A DNA stretch of 64,000 nucleotides from Pseudomonadota bacterium. Its GTDB lineage: Bacteria > Pseudomonadota > Alphaproteobacteria > Caulobacterales > Caulobacteraceae. The notes below the pieces were generated by a model. It had not been told where the DNA came from, did not search any database, and was given only the letters and a program-made list of their open reading frames with translations. The DNA lies in contig JAEXZS010000004.1 of the NCBI GenBank assembly GCA_023451375.1, positions 62,001-126,000 of the forward strand. Direction: 5' to 3'. This document shows positions 8,671 through 17,302 of the stretch, piece by piece. Each line of letters opens with the position of its first letter. Position 1 is the stretch's first letter. The position numbers and the translations under genes were made by a program.

Positions 8671-8955
8671 ATGTTGCAAGAGCGACGCCTGAACAGCAAA
8701 GGCGAACAATACGTGGTCGGACCCACCGGCACGCCCCTGACCCTGAAAGACCTGCCGCCGTCGAACACGGACCGCTGGGTGATCCGCCGCAAGGCCGAGG
8801 TCGTCGCCGCCGTCCGCGGCGGTCTGATCAGCCTGGACGACGCCCTGGCGAAGTACCGCCTGACGGCCGAAGAATTCCTCGCGTGGCAGAAGGCCATCGA
8901 CAAATGGGGCATGCAGGGGCTGCGCACGACGCGCATCCAGAGCTACCGCTCCTAA
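8671..8955 (+). CDS. sciP: CtrA inhibitor SciP (DUF1153)
   Basis: SciP is a small helix-turn-helix protein that inhibits CtrA-activated transcription in G1 swarmer cells of Caulobacter. This 94-residue protein is close in length to the known SciP and contains the DUF1153 features: GPTGTPLTLKDLPP near the N-terminus, then WVIRRKAEVVAAVRGGLIS and an HTH-like segment LAKYRLTAEEFLAWQKAI. Its location directly downstream of flgE is the same as I recall for C. crescentus. A strong terminator follows. Confidence 0.93.
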   Translation: MLQERRLNSKGEQYVVGPTGTPLTLKDLPPSNTDRWVIRRKAEVVAAVRGGLISLDDALAKYRLTAEEFLAWQKAIDKWGMQGLRTTRIQSYRS

Positions 8956-8976
8956 CGGGTTTCCCCGAAGACGATG

Positions 8977-9012
8977 AGGGCCGCGTCCGGCGACGGACGC
9001 GGCCCTTGTTGT
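8977..9012 (+). terminator. Intrinsic terminator after sciP
   Basis: An 11-base stem, GGGCCGCGTCC (8978-8988) pairing with GGACGCGGCCC (8995-9005), is followed by TTGTTGTTT. It separates sciP from mnmA. Confidence 0.8.
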
Positions 9013-9048
9013 TTCCGAGGCCTCGAAATCGCGCCGGTTCGGCCCTAA

Positions 9049-10260
9049 ATGGCGGCGATGACCCTGGTGGAAGACATCTGTCCCGTTCCCGACATCGTGC
9101 GCGCCGACATGGATGCGGCGGTCGAGAGCGCGCGCCGGGCGGTCGGCCTGCCGGTCGGCGCCCGCGTGGTGGCGGCCATGTCCGGCGGGGTGGACTCCAC
9201 CGTTGTCGCCGCCCTGCTGCACAAGGCGGGCTATGACGTCGTCGGCGTGACGCTTCAGCTCTACGACCACGGCGCGGCGCTGAAGAAGAAGGGCGCCTGC
9301 TGCGCCGGTCAGGACATCCACGACGCCCGCCTGGCCGCCGATATGATCGGCATCCCCCACTACGTCCTGGACTACGAAAGCCGGTTCAGGGACGCCGTCA
9401 TCGACCAGTTCGCCGACTCCTATCTGAAGGGCCAGACGCCGGTCCCCTGCATCCGCTGCAACCAGACGGTCAAGTTCCGCGACCTGCTGGATGTCGCGCG
9501 CGACCTGGGCGCCGAGGCCATGGCCACCGGCCACTACGTCCGCCGCGCCGCCGTCGGCAACCGCTCGCAGATGCGCAAGGCGATCGACCATTCGCGCGAC
9601 CAGTCCTACTTCCTGTTCGCCACGACGCAGGACCAGCTCGACTACCTGCGCTTCCCCCTGGCCGATCTGGAAAAGCCCCAGGTGCGAGGCGTCGCCGCCG
9701 AACTGGGCTTGAGGATCGCCGCCAAGCCGGACAGCCAGGACATCTGCTTCGTCCCGTCCGGCGACTACCGCACCCTGATAGACCGCCTGCGTCCGCAAGG
9801 CCGCGAGGCCGGCGAGATCGTGCACATGGACGGCCGCGTGCTGGGCAGCCATGGCGGCATCACCGACTACACCATCGGCCAGCGCCGCGGCCTGAACGTC
9901 GCGGTGGGCGAGCCCCTGTTCGTCACCAAGCTGGAGCCGGAAACCCGTCGCGTCATCGTCGGCCCGCGCGAAGCCCTGCTGACCGCCAGCCTGACGCTGG
10001 AGGAAACCAACTGGCTGGGTGATGAAGCCACCATCGGCGAGGCCGCCGAAGCCAGCGCTCCCGTTCTGGCCCGCGTCCGCTCGACGCGCCGGCCCTCGCC
10101 CGCCCGTCTGGCCATGATCGACGGGGCGATCTCGGTCGTCTTCGACCAGGGCGAGGAAGGCGTCGCCCCCGGCCAGGCCTGCGCCCTCTACGACCCGGCC
10201 GACCCCGACCGCGTCCTGGGCGGCGGTTTCATCCGCGACACCACCGCTGTCGCCCCCTAA
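9049..10260 (+). CDS. mnmA: tRNA-specific 2-thiouridylase MnmA
   Basis: MnmA thiolates U34 in the anticodon of Lys, Glu and Gln tRNAs using ATP and persulfide sulfur. The 403-residue protein has the PP-loop SGGVDST (residues 45-51), a catalytic cysteine in PVPCIRCN and the second active-site cysteine in QDICFVP. The C-terminal part matches the family (DYTIGQRRGL). An in-frame ATG 9 bases downstream is an alternative start. Convergent with the VOC gene that follows. Confidence 0.95.
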   Translation: MAAMTLVEDICPVPDIVRADMDAAVESARRAVGLPVGARVVAAMSGGVDSTVVAALLHKAGYDVVGVTLQLYDHGAALKKKGACCAGQDIHDARLAADMIGIPHYVLDYESRFRDAVIDQFADSYLKGQTPVPCIRCNQTVKFRDLLDVARDLGAEAMATGHYVRRAAVGNRSQMRKAIDHSRDQSYFLFATTQDQLDYLRFPLADLEKPQVRGVAAELGLRIAAKPDSQDICFVPSGDYRTLIDRLRPQGREAGEIVHMDGRVLGSHGGITDYTIGQRRGLNVAVGEPLFVTKLEPETRRVIVGPREALLTASLTLEETNWLGDEATIGEAAEASAPVLARVRSTRRPSPARLAMIDGAISVVFDQGEEGVAPGQACALYDPADPDRVLGGGFIRDTTAVAP

Positions 10261-10270
10261 AGTCCGCTCT

Positions 10271-10627
10271 TCACGCCTCGGCGTAGACCCTCAGCCGATG
10301 CCCGTCCGGATCCCGGGCCACGAAGCCTCGGCCGCAGCCCATGTCCATCGGCGGCAGGACGATGCGCGCGCCCCGGTCCCACCAGTCGATGTGGGTCTGG
10401 TCCACGGCCGCCGGGCCGTCCATGCGGAAGTCCACCTCGCGGGCGTCCAGGTCGCTCGCGCGCTCCCCGGCCCGTCTCCACAGGCTGAGCGCCCGGCCCG
10501 AGCCCAGCACGAACAGCGCGCGGTCCGGCCCCATCTCCAGCGGCTTCAGCGCCAGCAGCTCGGCGTAGAAGCGCGCGCTGGCCTCCGGATCGGCCACGTC
10601 CAGCAGGATGTCATCGGTGTCGGTCAT
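10271..10627 (-). CDS. VOC-superfamily (glyoxalase/bleomycin-resistance-like) protein
   Basis: A 118-residue protein of one or two beta-alpha-beta-beta-beta units, with ILLDVADPEASARFYAELL at the start and FVARDPDGHRLRVYA at the end, both typical of the vicinal-oxygen-chelate fold. The substrate cannot be predicted. ATG 10627 with a GGAGGAA ribosome-binding site is chosen over an ATG ten codons upstream. It lies downstream of the YafY-type regulator on the same strand, 58 bases apart, so the two may be co-transcribed. Confidence 0.8.
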   Translation of the reverse strand: MTDTDDILLDVADPEASARFYAELLALKPLEMGPDRALFVLGSGRALSLWRRAGERASDLDAREVDFRMDGPAAVDQTHIDWWDRGARIVLPPMDMGCGRGFVARDPDGHRLRVYAEA

Positions 10628-10685
10628 GGCGTTCCTCCGGGGGGTCAACGAGAACAAAACTAGACCGTTATGCTGCCAATTTCCG

Positions 10686-11387
10686 TCAGCAGCGTTCTTC
10701 TGCGTGCCGCTTTTCCTGAATCTCGCGCCAGGTCTTCATCAGCGCCTGCCGACGCGCCGGATAGCGTCCCTCCTGCACCTCGGCCTCGACGATCCGGTCC
10801 GTGCGGAAGCTGCGGAAATCCTGCCGCAGTTCGCACCAGGCCAGCAGCAGCCGCACCCGGTCGAAGAAGGCCAGGGCGAACGGCCAGACCACGCGTTCCG
10901 ACGCCGTCCCCGCCTCGTCCCGATAGCACAGGGTCAGGCGCCGCTCCGTTCGGATCGCCTTGCGCAGCAGGGCCGGATCGACAGTGTCGACCGGGAACGG
11001 CGCGCCCGGCACGACGAACAGGGAGGTGCTGTCCATCTCGTCCTTCAGGTCCGGCGGCAACACGGCCCCGATCCGCGCCAGTGCGCTCAGCGCCGCGTCG
11101 CGCAGCCGCCCGTCGGCCCGCTCCGCCACCCAGCGCGACCCCAGCGCCAGCGCCTCGATCTCCTCCGGCGGAAACATCAGGGGCGGCAACAGGAAGCCCG
11201 GCCGCAGCACATAGCCCACCCCCGGCTCGCCCTCGATCGTCGCCCCCTGCGCCTGCAGGCTGGCGATATCGCGGTACAGAGTTCGGATGCTGACGCCCAT
11301 CTCATCCGCCAGCGTCCGCCCGCTGACCGGCCGGCGATGCCGCCGCAGGGCGTTCAGCAGATCGAAAAGGCGTTCGGACCGGGACAC
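10686..11387 (-). CDS. YafY-family transcriptional regulator (HTH_11 + WYL)
   Basis: The 233-residue protein has an N-terminal winged helix-turn-helix (LADEMGVSIRTLYRDIASL, about residues 26-44) followed by a WYL-type sensor region (LTLCYRDEAG, then WPFALAFFDRVRLLLAWCEL). In this protein the W-Y-L positions are partly replaced. Such proteins are DNA-binding regulators, some of which respond to nucleic-acid ligands; the ligand here is unknown. A short inverted repeat (CTGCCG/CGGCAG, 11409-11425) lies just upstream of the start and could be its operator. Confidence 0.85.
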   Translation of the reverse strand: MSRSERLFDLLNALRRHRRPVSGRTLADEMGVSIRTLYRDIASLQAQGATIEGEPGVGYVLRPGFLLPPLMFPPEEIEALALGSRWVAERADGRLRDAALSALARIGAVLPPDLKDEMDSTSLFVVPGAPFPVDTVDPALLRKAIRTERRLTLCYRDEAGTASERVVWPFALAFFDRVRLLLAWCELRQDFRSFRTDRIVEAEVQEGRYPARRQALMKTWREIQEKRHAEERC

Positions 11388-11583
11388 GTCGGAAGCCTAG
11401 CAGACCTGCTGCCGGAAAGCGGCAGGAATGACCCGCCCATCCGTCGGGTCAGAACATGCGGCGAAACCTCGCGACGCGGCGGCTTTCATTCGTGAGAGGC
11501 CGACGCGCCTTGCTGAGGCGGGGGTTTATTGCCCGATTTGGCGACACCTCGGCCCTTGTCTAAGCGGCAGGTCGGAGGACCGC

Positions 11584-12870
11584 ATGAAAAGCCACAAGAG
11601 CCGCACCCTGGGCGATCGCCGCTTGGCGCCAGAAACCCTGATGATGGGCTTCGGCTACGATCCCAAACTGTCGGAAGGCGCGATCAAGGCTCCGCTGTTT
11701 CAGGCCTCCACCTTCGTCTTCGACACGGCTGAGGACGGCAAGCGCTTCTTCGAGGTGGCCTATGGCCTGCGTCAGCGCGAGCCCGACGAGGCCCTGGGGC
11801 TCATCTATTCCCGCATCAACAATCCGAACCTGGAAATCCTGGAGGATCGGCTGGCGGTCTGGGACGGTGCGGATCGGGCCCTGGTCTTTTCCAGCGGCAT
11901 GGCGGCCATTTCCACGGCCATGCTGGCCTTCTGCCGTCCCAACGATGTCGTCGTCTACACCGCCCCGGCCTATGGCGGCACCGAATATCTGTTCGACCGC
12001 ATCCTGCCGCGTTTCGGCATCCGCACCGTCGTGGTTCCCGCCTCGACCGGCGGCGAGGCGCTGAAGGCCGCCATTTCGGACGCCTCAAAGGATGCGCAGA
12101 CGGCCGGCGGCCGACTGGCGGCGGTCTATGTCGAGACGCCCGCCAATCCCACCAACCATTTAGTGGATATCGCCGGCGCGGCCGCGGCGATCCGGGACCT
12201 GGGCCTTGAAAAGCCGCCGGTGCTGGCCGTCGACAACACCTTCCTGGGTCCGCTCTGGCAGCAGCCGCTCGATCTCGGCGCGGACCTGGTGCTCTATTCG
12301 CTGACCAAATATGTCGGCGGCCATTCCGATCTGATCGCCGGCGGCTGCATGGGCGGCGCCGAGGTCATGGCCCAGGTGGCCGAGATGCGCACCATCTGCG
12401 GCACCACCACCGATCCCCATACGGCATGGCTGCTGCTCCGCAGTCTGGAGACCTTGCAGATCCGCATGGAACGAGCCCAGGCCAACGCCGTCACCCTGGC
12501 CGAACGTCTTCGCGATCATGACAAGGTGGCGCGCGTTCTCACCGCCGGCGGGCCGGATGCGACGCCCGAGCAAAGCGCCATCTTCGCCAGCCAGTGTAAA
12601 GGGCCGGGCGCCACCTTCTCGCTGGAGTTGCACGGCGGCGAACCAGAGGCCTTCCGCATGCTGAACACGCTCCGCCTGTTTAAGCTGGCCGTCAGCCTAG
12701 GCGGCGCCGAGAGCCTGGCCTCCCATCCTTCCAGCACGACCCATTCGGACTATTCGGCCGAGGCGAAGGCCCGCTGCGGCATCGGCGACAATCTGGTCCG
12801 CCTGTCGGTCGGGATCGAGAACGTCGAAGACCTGTGGGCCGACCTCACCCAGGCGCTGGCGGCGGTCTAA
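11584..12870 (+). CDS. Cystathionine gamma-synthase/methionine gamma-lyase family PLP enzyme
   Basis: A 428-residue fold-type I PLP enzyme of trans-sulfuration type. It shows YSRINNPN, the SSGMAAIS substrate loop, ETPANPTN, the AVDNTF segment and the PLP-binding lysine in SLTKYVGGHSD; the C-terminus carries LAVSLGGAESL. The exact reaction (cystathionine gamma-synthase or methionine gamma-lyase) cannot be fixed from motifs. The frame opens 52 codons earlier, but ATG 11584 follows a good GGAGGA site and matches family length. It overlaps the convergent HxlR gene by 4 bases. Confidence 0.9.
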   Translation: MKSHKSRTLGDRRLAPETLMMGFGYDPKLSEGAIKAPLFQASTFVFDTAEDGKRFFEVAYGLRQREPDEALGLIYSRINNPNLEILEDRLAVWDGADRALVFSSGMAAISTAMLAFCRPNDVVVYTAPAYGGTEYLFDRILPRFGIRTVVVPASTGGEALKAAISDASKDAQTAGGRLAAVYVETPANPTNHLVDIAGAAAAIRDLGLEKPPVLAVDNTFLGPLWQQPLDLGADLVLYSLTKYVGGHSDLIAGGCMGGAEVMAQVAEMRTICGTTTDPHTAWLLLRSLETLQIRMERAQANAVTLAERLRDHDKVARVLTAGGPDATPEQSAIFASQCKGPGATFSLELHGGEPEAFRMLNTLRLFKLAVSLGGAESLASHPSSTTHSDYSAEAKARCGIGDNLVRLSVGIENVEDLWADLTQALAAV

Positions 12871-13355
12871 GCCGCTTCTTTCGGCATCACGTCGCCGACC
12901 GTCGGCCGGTTCTCGGCGCGGGTCAGGCGGATGTCCCGAGGTTTGACGATCTCGTTGCAGCAGCCGCAGGCGATGCGGGGGGTCAGGGTGTGGCCGCAGG
13001 TCTTGTGGACCATGTCGATGCCGCTGTCCGTGTCGCCATAGACGTGTTTGGCGCCCCAGCCGTGCAGGGTGACCAGCACGCCGTACAGATCCTTGCCCTT
13101 GGCCGTCAGGACATATTCGTTGCGCGGCGGGCGTTCGGAATACAGGCGCGGCTCCAGCACCCCGTGCTGGACCAGGCTTTTCAGCCGCGCGGCCAGGACG
13201 TTGCGGGCCACGCCCAGATTGTCCTGCCACTGTTCGAACCGGCTGACGCCATTGAAGGCGTCGCGGATGACCAGCAGCGTCCACGGATCGCCGATCACTT
13301 CCAGAGTGGCGGCGATGGAGCAGCTCTGGCGGCTGTAGTCGGCGGTGCGTCCCAT
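12867..13355 (-). CDS. HxlR-family transcriptional regulator
   Basis: A 162-residue protein with an HxlR winged helix near the N-terminus (CSIAATLEVIGDPWTLLVIR, about residues 11-30, then FEQWQDNLGVARNVLAARL). The C-terminal tail has cysteines (CGHTLTPRIACGCC) that may form a small metal site or redox switch. Start ATG 13355 gives the usual length; the longer open frame upstream is spurious. It is divergent from the thioesterase gene. A perfect palindrome in the shared gap (13384-13402) is a likely operator. Confidence 0.88.
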   Translation of the reverse strand: MGRTADYSRQSCSIAATLEVIGDPWTLLVIRDAFNGVSRFEQWQDNLGVARNVLAARLKSLVQHGVLEPRLYSERPPRNEYVLTAKGKDLYGVLVTLHGWGAKHVYGDTDSGIDMVHKTCGHTLTPRIACGCCNEIVKPRDIRLTRAENRPTVGDVMPKEAA

Positions 13356-13383
13356 GGGCGGAAAGTGACCCCGCGTCAGCCTG

Positions 13384-13402
13384 TTGGCAATAGGGTTGCC
13401 AA
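13384..13402. promoter_or_regulatory. Palindromic operator, probably for the HxlR regulator
   Basis: TTGGCAA-taggg-TTGCCAA is a perfect 7+7 inverted repeat located 29 bases upstream of the HxlR start and 131 bases upstream of the divergent thioesterase start. HxlR proteins bind such palindromes as dimers. Assignment by position. Confidence 0.55.
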
Positions 13403-13532
13403 TCCGAACGGAGTCAGTCAGTCTTGTTTCGCAACGGACTTGCGGCCTCCCGGCCGATCGTCCTTGTTCCTTGACTGACGGAGGGTCGCCCCCGACCCTC
13501 CGTCCCTTTCTCGCCCGCCGCCGGATTGCGCC

Positions 13533-14381
13533 ATGACGACGCCCCTCTCCCTCGATGACGCCCTGGCCTTTCGCACATTGGAGGACGGGGGACTTTCCGC
13601 AGTCGTGGCGGGGAACTTCTCCAACGGCCCCAACAGCCTGCCGCCAGAGAAGGGCTTTCCGTTCGGCGGTCTGCTGGCCGCCCTGTGCGCTCAGGCCATG
13701 CGCGAAGGGCTGGCGCTCACGGCGCCGCTGCGCACCCTGTCGGTCCAGTACTTGTCGGCGGCCCGGTTCGGCGAGCCGGTCGCCTTCCGGCCCCGCCTGC
13801 TGCGCGGCGGTCGGAACGTGATTTATGGGTCGGTCGAGGCGGACCAGGACGGCCGCATGACCCACCACGCCACCGGGACCTACGGCCTGGACGCCCAGAC
13901 GCCGCCGCTGGCGCCGCTGCATCTTCCGCCGCCAGCGCTGGACAGCCTGGACCCCGAGGCTCGCATCGGCGGTCCGATGGCGCCGCACTTCTCCCGGCAC
14001 GTCGATTACCGCTTCGACGGCGGCCCCAACATCCTGGGCGGCAATGAAGGCAAGCCGGTCGTCGAACGCACCTGGATGCGGATGGCCGACGGCCGCCCGC
14101 TGGACGAGGTCGGCCTGTGCTATCTGCTGGACGCCCTCTATCCGCCGGCCTGGACCGCCAGCCGCACCCCGGCGCCGATGACAACGGTGGACCTGCGGAT
14201 CGACATCCTGGCCGATCCGACGCCCCAGACCGCGCGCGACGGCTGGGCCTTCTTCGAGTTCCGCATGCTGGACCTCGGCCTGGGCTGGACGGTCGACGAG
14301 GCCACGGCCTGGGGCTCCGACGGGACTCCGCTGGCGATCTCGCGCCAGCGCCGCAAACTTCTTCCGCAGCGGGGCGCCTGA
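13533..14381 (+). CDS. Acyl-CoA thioesterase-like protein (double hot-dog, TesB type)
   Basis: A 282-residue protein consistent with a double hot-dog thioesterase. The first hot-dog contains GFPFGGLLAALCAQAM and LRTLSVQYLSAARFGEPV; the second has RTWMRMADGRPLDE, followed by a typical C-terminal segment (LGWTVDEATAWGSDGTPLAI). Substrate unknown. It is divergent from the HxlR gene and may be its target. Confidence 0.75.
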   Translation: MTTPLSLDDALAFRTLEDGGLSAVVAGNFSNGPNSLPPEKGFPFGGLLAALCAQAMREGLALTAPLRTLSVQYLSAARFGEPVAFRPRLLRGGRNVIYGSVEADQDGRMTHHATGTYGLDAQTPPLAPLHLPPPALDSLDPEARIGGPMAPHFSRHVDYRFDGGPNILGGNEGKPVVERTWMRMADGRPLDEVGLCYLLDALYPPAWTASRTPAPMTTVDLRIDILADPTPQTARDGWAFFEFRMLDLGLGWTVDEATAWGSDGTPLAISRQRRKLLPQRGA

Positions 14382-14439
14382 AGTCAGCCTCCGTTCACCC
14401 TTATCAGACGACTATTCCGAATCTCTGGAGTCGCCCTGC

Positions 14440-14718
14440 ATGCGTCGTCGAAATCGTCTTTCCGCCGTCTCTCAACTCGTCGTCGTGGCCGGGGGCTGCC
14501 TGATGCTCCAGGGCTGCGTCGTCGGCGCCGTCGTCGGGGGCACGGCGGCGGTCGTGGGCGGCACGGCCAAGGCCACCGGCGCTGTGGTCGGCGCCGGCTT
14601 CGACGCCGTCACCACCTCCGACGAGGAAACCCGCGCCCGCCGCGAACGCGAGCAGCGCGAATACGAACGCGAACAGCGCCGCTGCGAGCAACGCCAGCGG
14701 CAGGGCAAGAGCTGCTGA
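14440..14718 (+). CDS. Small lipoprotein with glycine-zipper segment
   Basis: A 92-residue protein with an N-terminal signal and lipobox LQGC (Cys about residue 26), then a Gly/Ala/Val-rich segment (VVGAVVGGTAAVVGG-like, about residues 27-50) and a highly charged Arg/Glu C-terminal helix ending in Cys. It is probably an envelope lipoprotein. I do not recognise a characterised family. Not obviously linked to its neighbours. Confidence 0.7.
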   Translation: MRRRNRLSAVSQLVVVAGGCLMLQGCVVGAVVGGTAAVVGGTAKATGAVVGAGFDAVTTSDEETRARREREQREYEREQRRCEQRQRQGKSC

Positions 14719-14749
14719 GCGACGCCTTTAGGTGTGCTAGCGTCCTCCG

Positions 14750-15454
14750 ATGACCCCGATCGTCCTCATTCCCGGCCTGGCCTGCACCGCCGAGCTGTTC
14801 GCCGCCCAAATCCCCCCGCTGTGGCGCCATGGCCCCGTCACGATCGCCTCGACGCTGGAAGGCGAGACCATCGCCGACATGGCCGCCGCCATCCTGCGCG
14901 ACGCCCCGCCCCGCTTCGCCCTCGGCGGCCTGTCGATGGGCGGCTATGTCGCACTGGAGATCATGCGCCAGGCGCCCGAGCGGGTGATGAAGCTGGCCCT
15001 GCTCGACACGTCCGCCCGGCCCGATACGTTCGAACAGATCGAGGCGCGTCGCCTGCTGATGGACCGCGTCCGCGCCGGCGAACTGGAGGCCGTCATAGCC
15101 CAGGTCACGCCGAACCTACTGCATCCCGACCATCGCAACGACCGGCACCTGATCGACATCCAGGTCCGCATGGGCCGGGACGTCGGCCCCGAGGGTTTCA
15201 TTCGCCAGGAGGCCGCGATCACCAAGCGCATCGACTCGCGCCCTCACCTAGCCGCGATCAAGGTTCCGACCCTGGTCCTGGTCGGCGACCGCGATGTCCT
15301 GACGCCGCCGGATCGCTCGGAGGAAATGGCCGCCGCCATCTCCGACGCCCGGCTGGTCATTGTGCAGAAATGCGGCCACGCCTCTACACTGGAACAGCCT
15401 GAAGCTGTCACCGCGGCACTGATGGAGTGGCTCTCTCTTTGCCCGTCATCCTAG
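14750..15454 (+). CDS. Alpha/beta hydrolase
   Basis: A 234-residue hydrolase with the nucleophile elbow GLSMGG (Ser about residue 65), an acid in LVLVGDRDVLTPP and a catalytic histidine in KCGHASTLEQPE. Substrate unknown. The stop codon TAG (15452-15454) and the last residues (PSS) are encoded by the left arm of inverted-repeat element A. The insertion has therefore set or altered the natural C-terminus, after the catalytic histidine. Confidence 0.88.
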   Translation: MTPIVLIPGLACTAELFAAQIPPLWRHGPVTIASTLEGETIADMAAAILRDAPPRFALGGLSMGGYVALEIMRQAPERVMKLALLDTSARPDTFEQIEARRLLMDRVRAGELEAVIAQVTPNLLHPDHRNDRHLIDIQVRMGRDVGPEGFIRQEAAITKRIDSRPHLAAIKVPTLVLVGDRDVLTPPDRSEEMAAAISDARLVIVQKCGHASTLEQPEAVTAALMEWLSLCPSS

Positions 15455-15553
15455 GCCTTGTGCCTAGGATCCAGAAACTCAGGTCCAACCGCAGGAGCCC
15501 CGATGTTCAAGCACCGGGAGTATGGATCCTAGGCACAAGGCCTAGGATGACGG
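15443..15553. repeat. Inverted-repeat element A (REP-doublet type)
   Basis: A 111-bp element with perfect 31-bp arms (15443-15473 and 15523-15553) and a 49-bp spacer. Each arm is itself a quasi-palindrome (CATCCTAGGCC-tt-GTGCCTAGGATC). The outer end reads CCGTCATCC. It lies between the convergent alpha/beta hydrolase and queD, supplying the hydrolase stop and perhaps terminating transcription from both sides. It belongs to the family of elements B to E. Confidence 0.9.
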
Positions 15554-15579
15554 CTTCAGAAGGGTGCGGCAAAACCGGA

Positions 15580-15948
15580 CTACAGCGTCAGCACGCACCG
15601 CTCATTGATCGTCGGCCGCGCCACCTGAACCCGGCACAACCCCGGCCATTCCGGCGTCAACGTCTTCGCGAACCACAGGCACAGATTCTCCAGGCTGGGC
15701 AGTTCCAGCCCCGGATGTTCGTTCAGCATCCCGTGGTCCAGCGTCTCCGCCGCCGCCTTCAGCGCCCGATCCAGCGCCCCCAAATCGGCGACCCAGCCGT
15801 GCTCGGCGTCCAGCACCTCGGACCGCACCGTCGCCTCGACCGTGAAGGAATGGCCGTGGACGCGGCGATAGATGCTGCCCTCAGGCTCGTTGGGGAAGTG
15901 GTGGGCGGCGTCGAACGTCGCCTGTTTGGTGATCTCGAAGACGGGCAT
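15580..15948 (-). CDS. queD: 6-carboxytetrahydropterin synthase QueD
   Basis: QueD converts dihydroneopterin triphosphate to 6-carboxy-tetrahydropterin, the second step of 7-deazaguanine (queuosine precursor) synthesis. The 122-residue protein has the zinc-ligand histidines in DAAHHFP and VHGHSFTVE and the conserved PSLENLCLWFAKTL segment. ATG 15948 overlaps the queE stop by one base (TAATG), which excludes the longer frame. Last gene of queC-queE-queD. Confidence 0.93.
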   Translation of the reverse strand: MPVFEITKQATFDAAHHFPNEPEGSIYRRVHGHSFTVEATVRSEVLDAEHGWVADLGALDRALKAAAETLDHGMLNEHPGLELPSLENLCLWFAKTLTPEWPGLCRVQVARPTINERCVLTL

Positions 15949-16583
15949 TAGCGGACGCCGATGTATTTGTGGGTCTGGACGCTGAGGCGCCACTTGGGGT
16001 GGGTCAGGCAATATTCGATGGCGGCGGCAGTGTTGGCGGCCTGATCGGGGCCGTCCATCGGCTGCAGCCAGAACCGCTCGAAGTCGAGGCCCTCGAACCG
16101 CTCCGGCAGGGCGGCCGGCTGCGGATAGACCAGCTTCAGCTCCTGCCCCCGCGTCTGCACCACCGGCGCATCGGCCTTGGGGCTGATGCAGACCCAGTCG
16201 ATCCCGTCCGGCGCCGCCAGGGTGCCGTTGCTCTCGATGGCGATCTCGAACCCGCGCGCGTGCAGGGCGGCGATCAGCGGTTCATCCAGTTGCAGCAACG
16301 GCTCCCCGCCGGTGCAGACCACCAGCCGTGGATCGCCCTCGCGGCCCCGCCACATGGCCGCGACATGATCGGCCAGCGCATCCGCCGTGGCGAACTTGCC
16401 CCCGCCGTCGCCGTCCACGCCGACGAAATCCGTATCGCAGAAGGTGCAGACCGCAGCGGCGCGATCCTGCTCGCGCCCGCTCCACAGGTTGCAGCCGGCG
16501 AAGCGCAGGAAGACCGCGGGCCGTCCCGCCTGCCCGCCTTCGCCCTGCACCGTCAGAAAGACTTCCTTGGCCGAATAGGTCAT
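15948..16583 (-). CDS. queE: 7-carboxy-7-deazaguanine synthase QueE
   Basis: QueE is a radical SAM enzyme that contracts the pterin ring to 7-carboxy-7-deazaguanine. In this 211-residue protein the cluster cysteines are widely spaced (CNLW...CTFCDTDF, C-x14-C-x2-C), the atypical QueE pattern known from the Burkholderia enzyme type. TGGEPLL and SPKADAP are also present. The start overlaps the queC stop in ATGA. Confidence 0.93.
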   Translation of the reverse strand: MTYSAKEVFLTVQGEGGQAGRPAVFLRFAGCNLWSGREQDRAAAVCTFCDTDFVGVDGDGGGKFATADALADHVAAMWRGREGDPRLVVCTGGEPLLQLDEPLIAALHARGFEIAIESNGTLAAPDGIDWVCISPKADAPVVQTRGQELKLVYPQPAALPERFEGLDFERFWLQPMDGPDQAANTAAAIEYCLTHPKWRLSVQTHKYIGVR

Positions 16584-17302
16584 CGCGACCCGGCCCATTC
16601 GTCGTAGCCCGCCGCGCGCAGCTCGCACGCCGGACACTCGCCGCAGCCATAGCCCCAGGCGTGCCGATGCGTCCGATCGCCCTGGTAGCAGGTGTGGCTG
16701 TCCTCGACGATCAGCTCGACCAGCTTGTCCCCGCCGATCCGGTCCGCCAGCGCCCACGTCTCAGCCTTCGTCAGCCACATCAGCGGCGTGTCGATGACCA
16801 CCGGCTTGTCCAGCCCCAACGACAGCGCCCGCGCCATCGCCTCCATCGTCTCGTGGCGACAGTCTGGATAGCCCGAGTAATCGGTCTCGCACATGCCGCC
16901 GACCAGCACCTCCAGACCGCGCCGGTCCGCCAGCGCCGCCGCCGCGACCAGGAAGATCAGGTTGCGCCCCGGCACGAAGGTTGTCGGCAGGCCGCGCGCG
17001 TCCATCTCGATCTTGCGATCGGCGGTCAGGGCGCTCTCGGCGATGCGGCCATAGCCGGTCAAGTCGATGACATGGTCGTCGCCCAGCCGGTCGGCCCATT
17101 GCGGCAGGGCCTTGGCCATGCCGGCCCGCACAGCCTGGCGCGCCTGCATCTCCACAGCATGGCGCTGGCCGTAGTCGAAGCCGACCGTCTCGACCCGCTC
17201 GAACCGCTCCAGCGCCCAGACCAGGCAGGTCGCGCTGTCCTGCCCGCCCGAAAACAGGACAAGGGCCGAGGTCGGAGGGGTGTTTTCCAGGATGACGCTC
17301 AT
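16580..17302 (-). CDS. queC: 7-cyano-7-deazaguanine synthase QueC
   Basis: QueC makes preQ0 from 7-carboxy-7-deazaguanine, ATP and ammonia. The 240-residue protein contains the PP-loop SGGQDSATC near residue 17, the VPGRNLIFL segment, and a zinc site at the C-terminus (CYQG...CGECPACELR). ATG 17302 is preferred over an upstream ATG for family fit. It is the first gene of the operon. I see no clear preQ1 aptamer in the 120 bases upstream. Confidence 0.93.
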   Translation of the reverse strand: MSVILENTPPTSALVLFSGGQDSATCLVWALERFERVETVGFDYGQRHAVEMQARQAVRAGMAKALPQWADRLGDDHVIDLTGYGRIAESALTADRKIEMDARGLPTTFVPGRNLIFLVAAAALADRRGLEVLVGGMCETDYSGYPDCRHETMEAMARALSLGLDKPVVIDTPLMWLTKAETWALADRIGGDKLVELIVEDSHTCYQGDRTHRHAWGYGCGECPACELRAAGYDEWAGSR

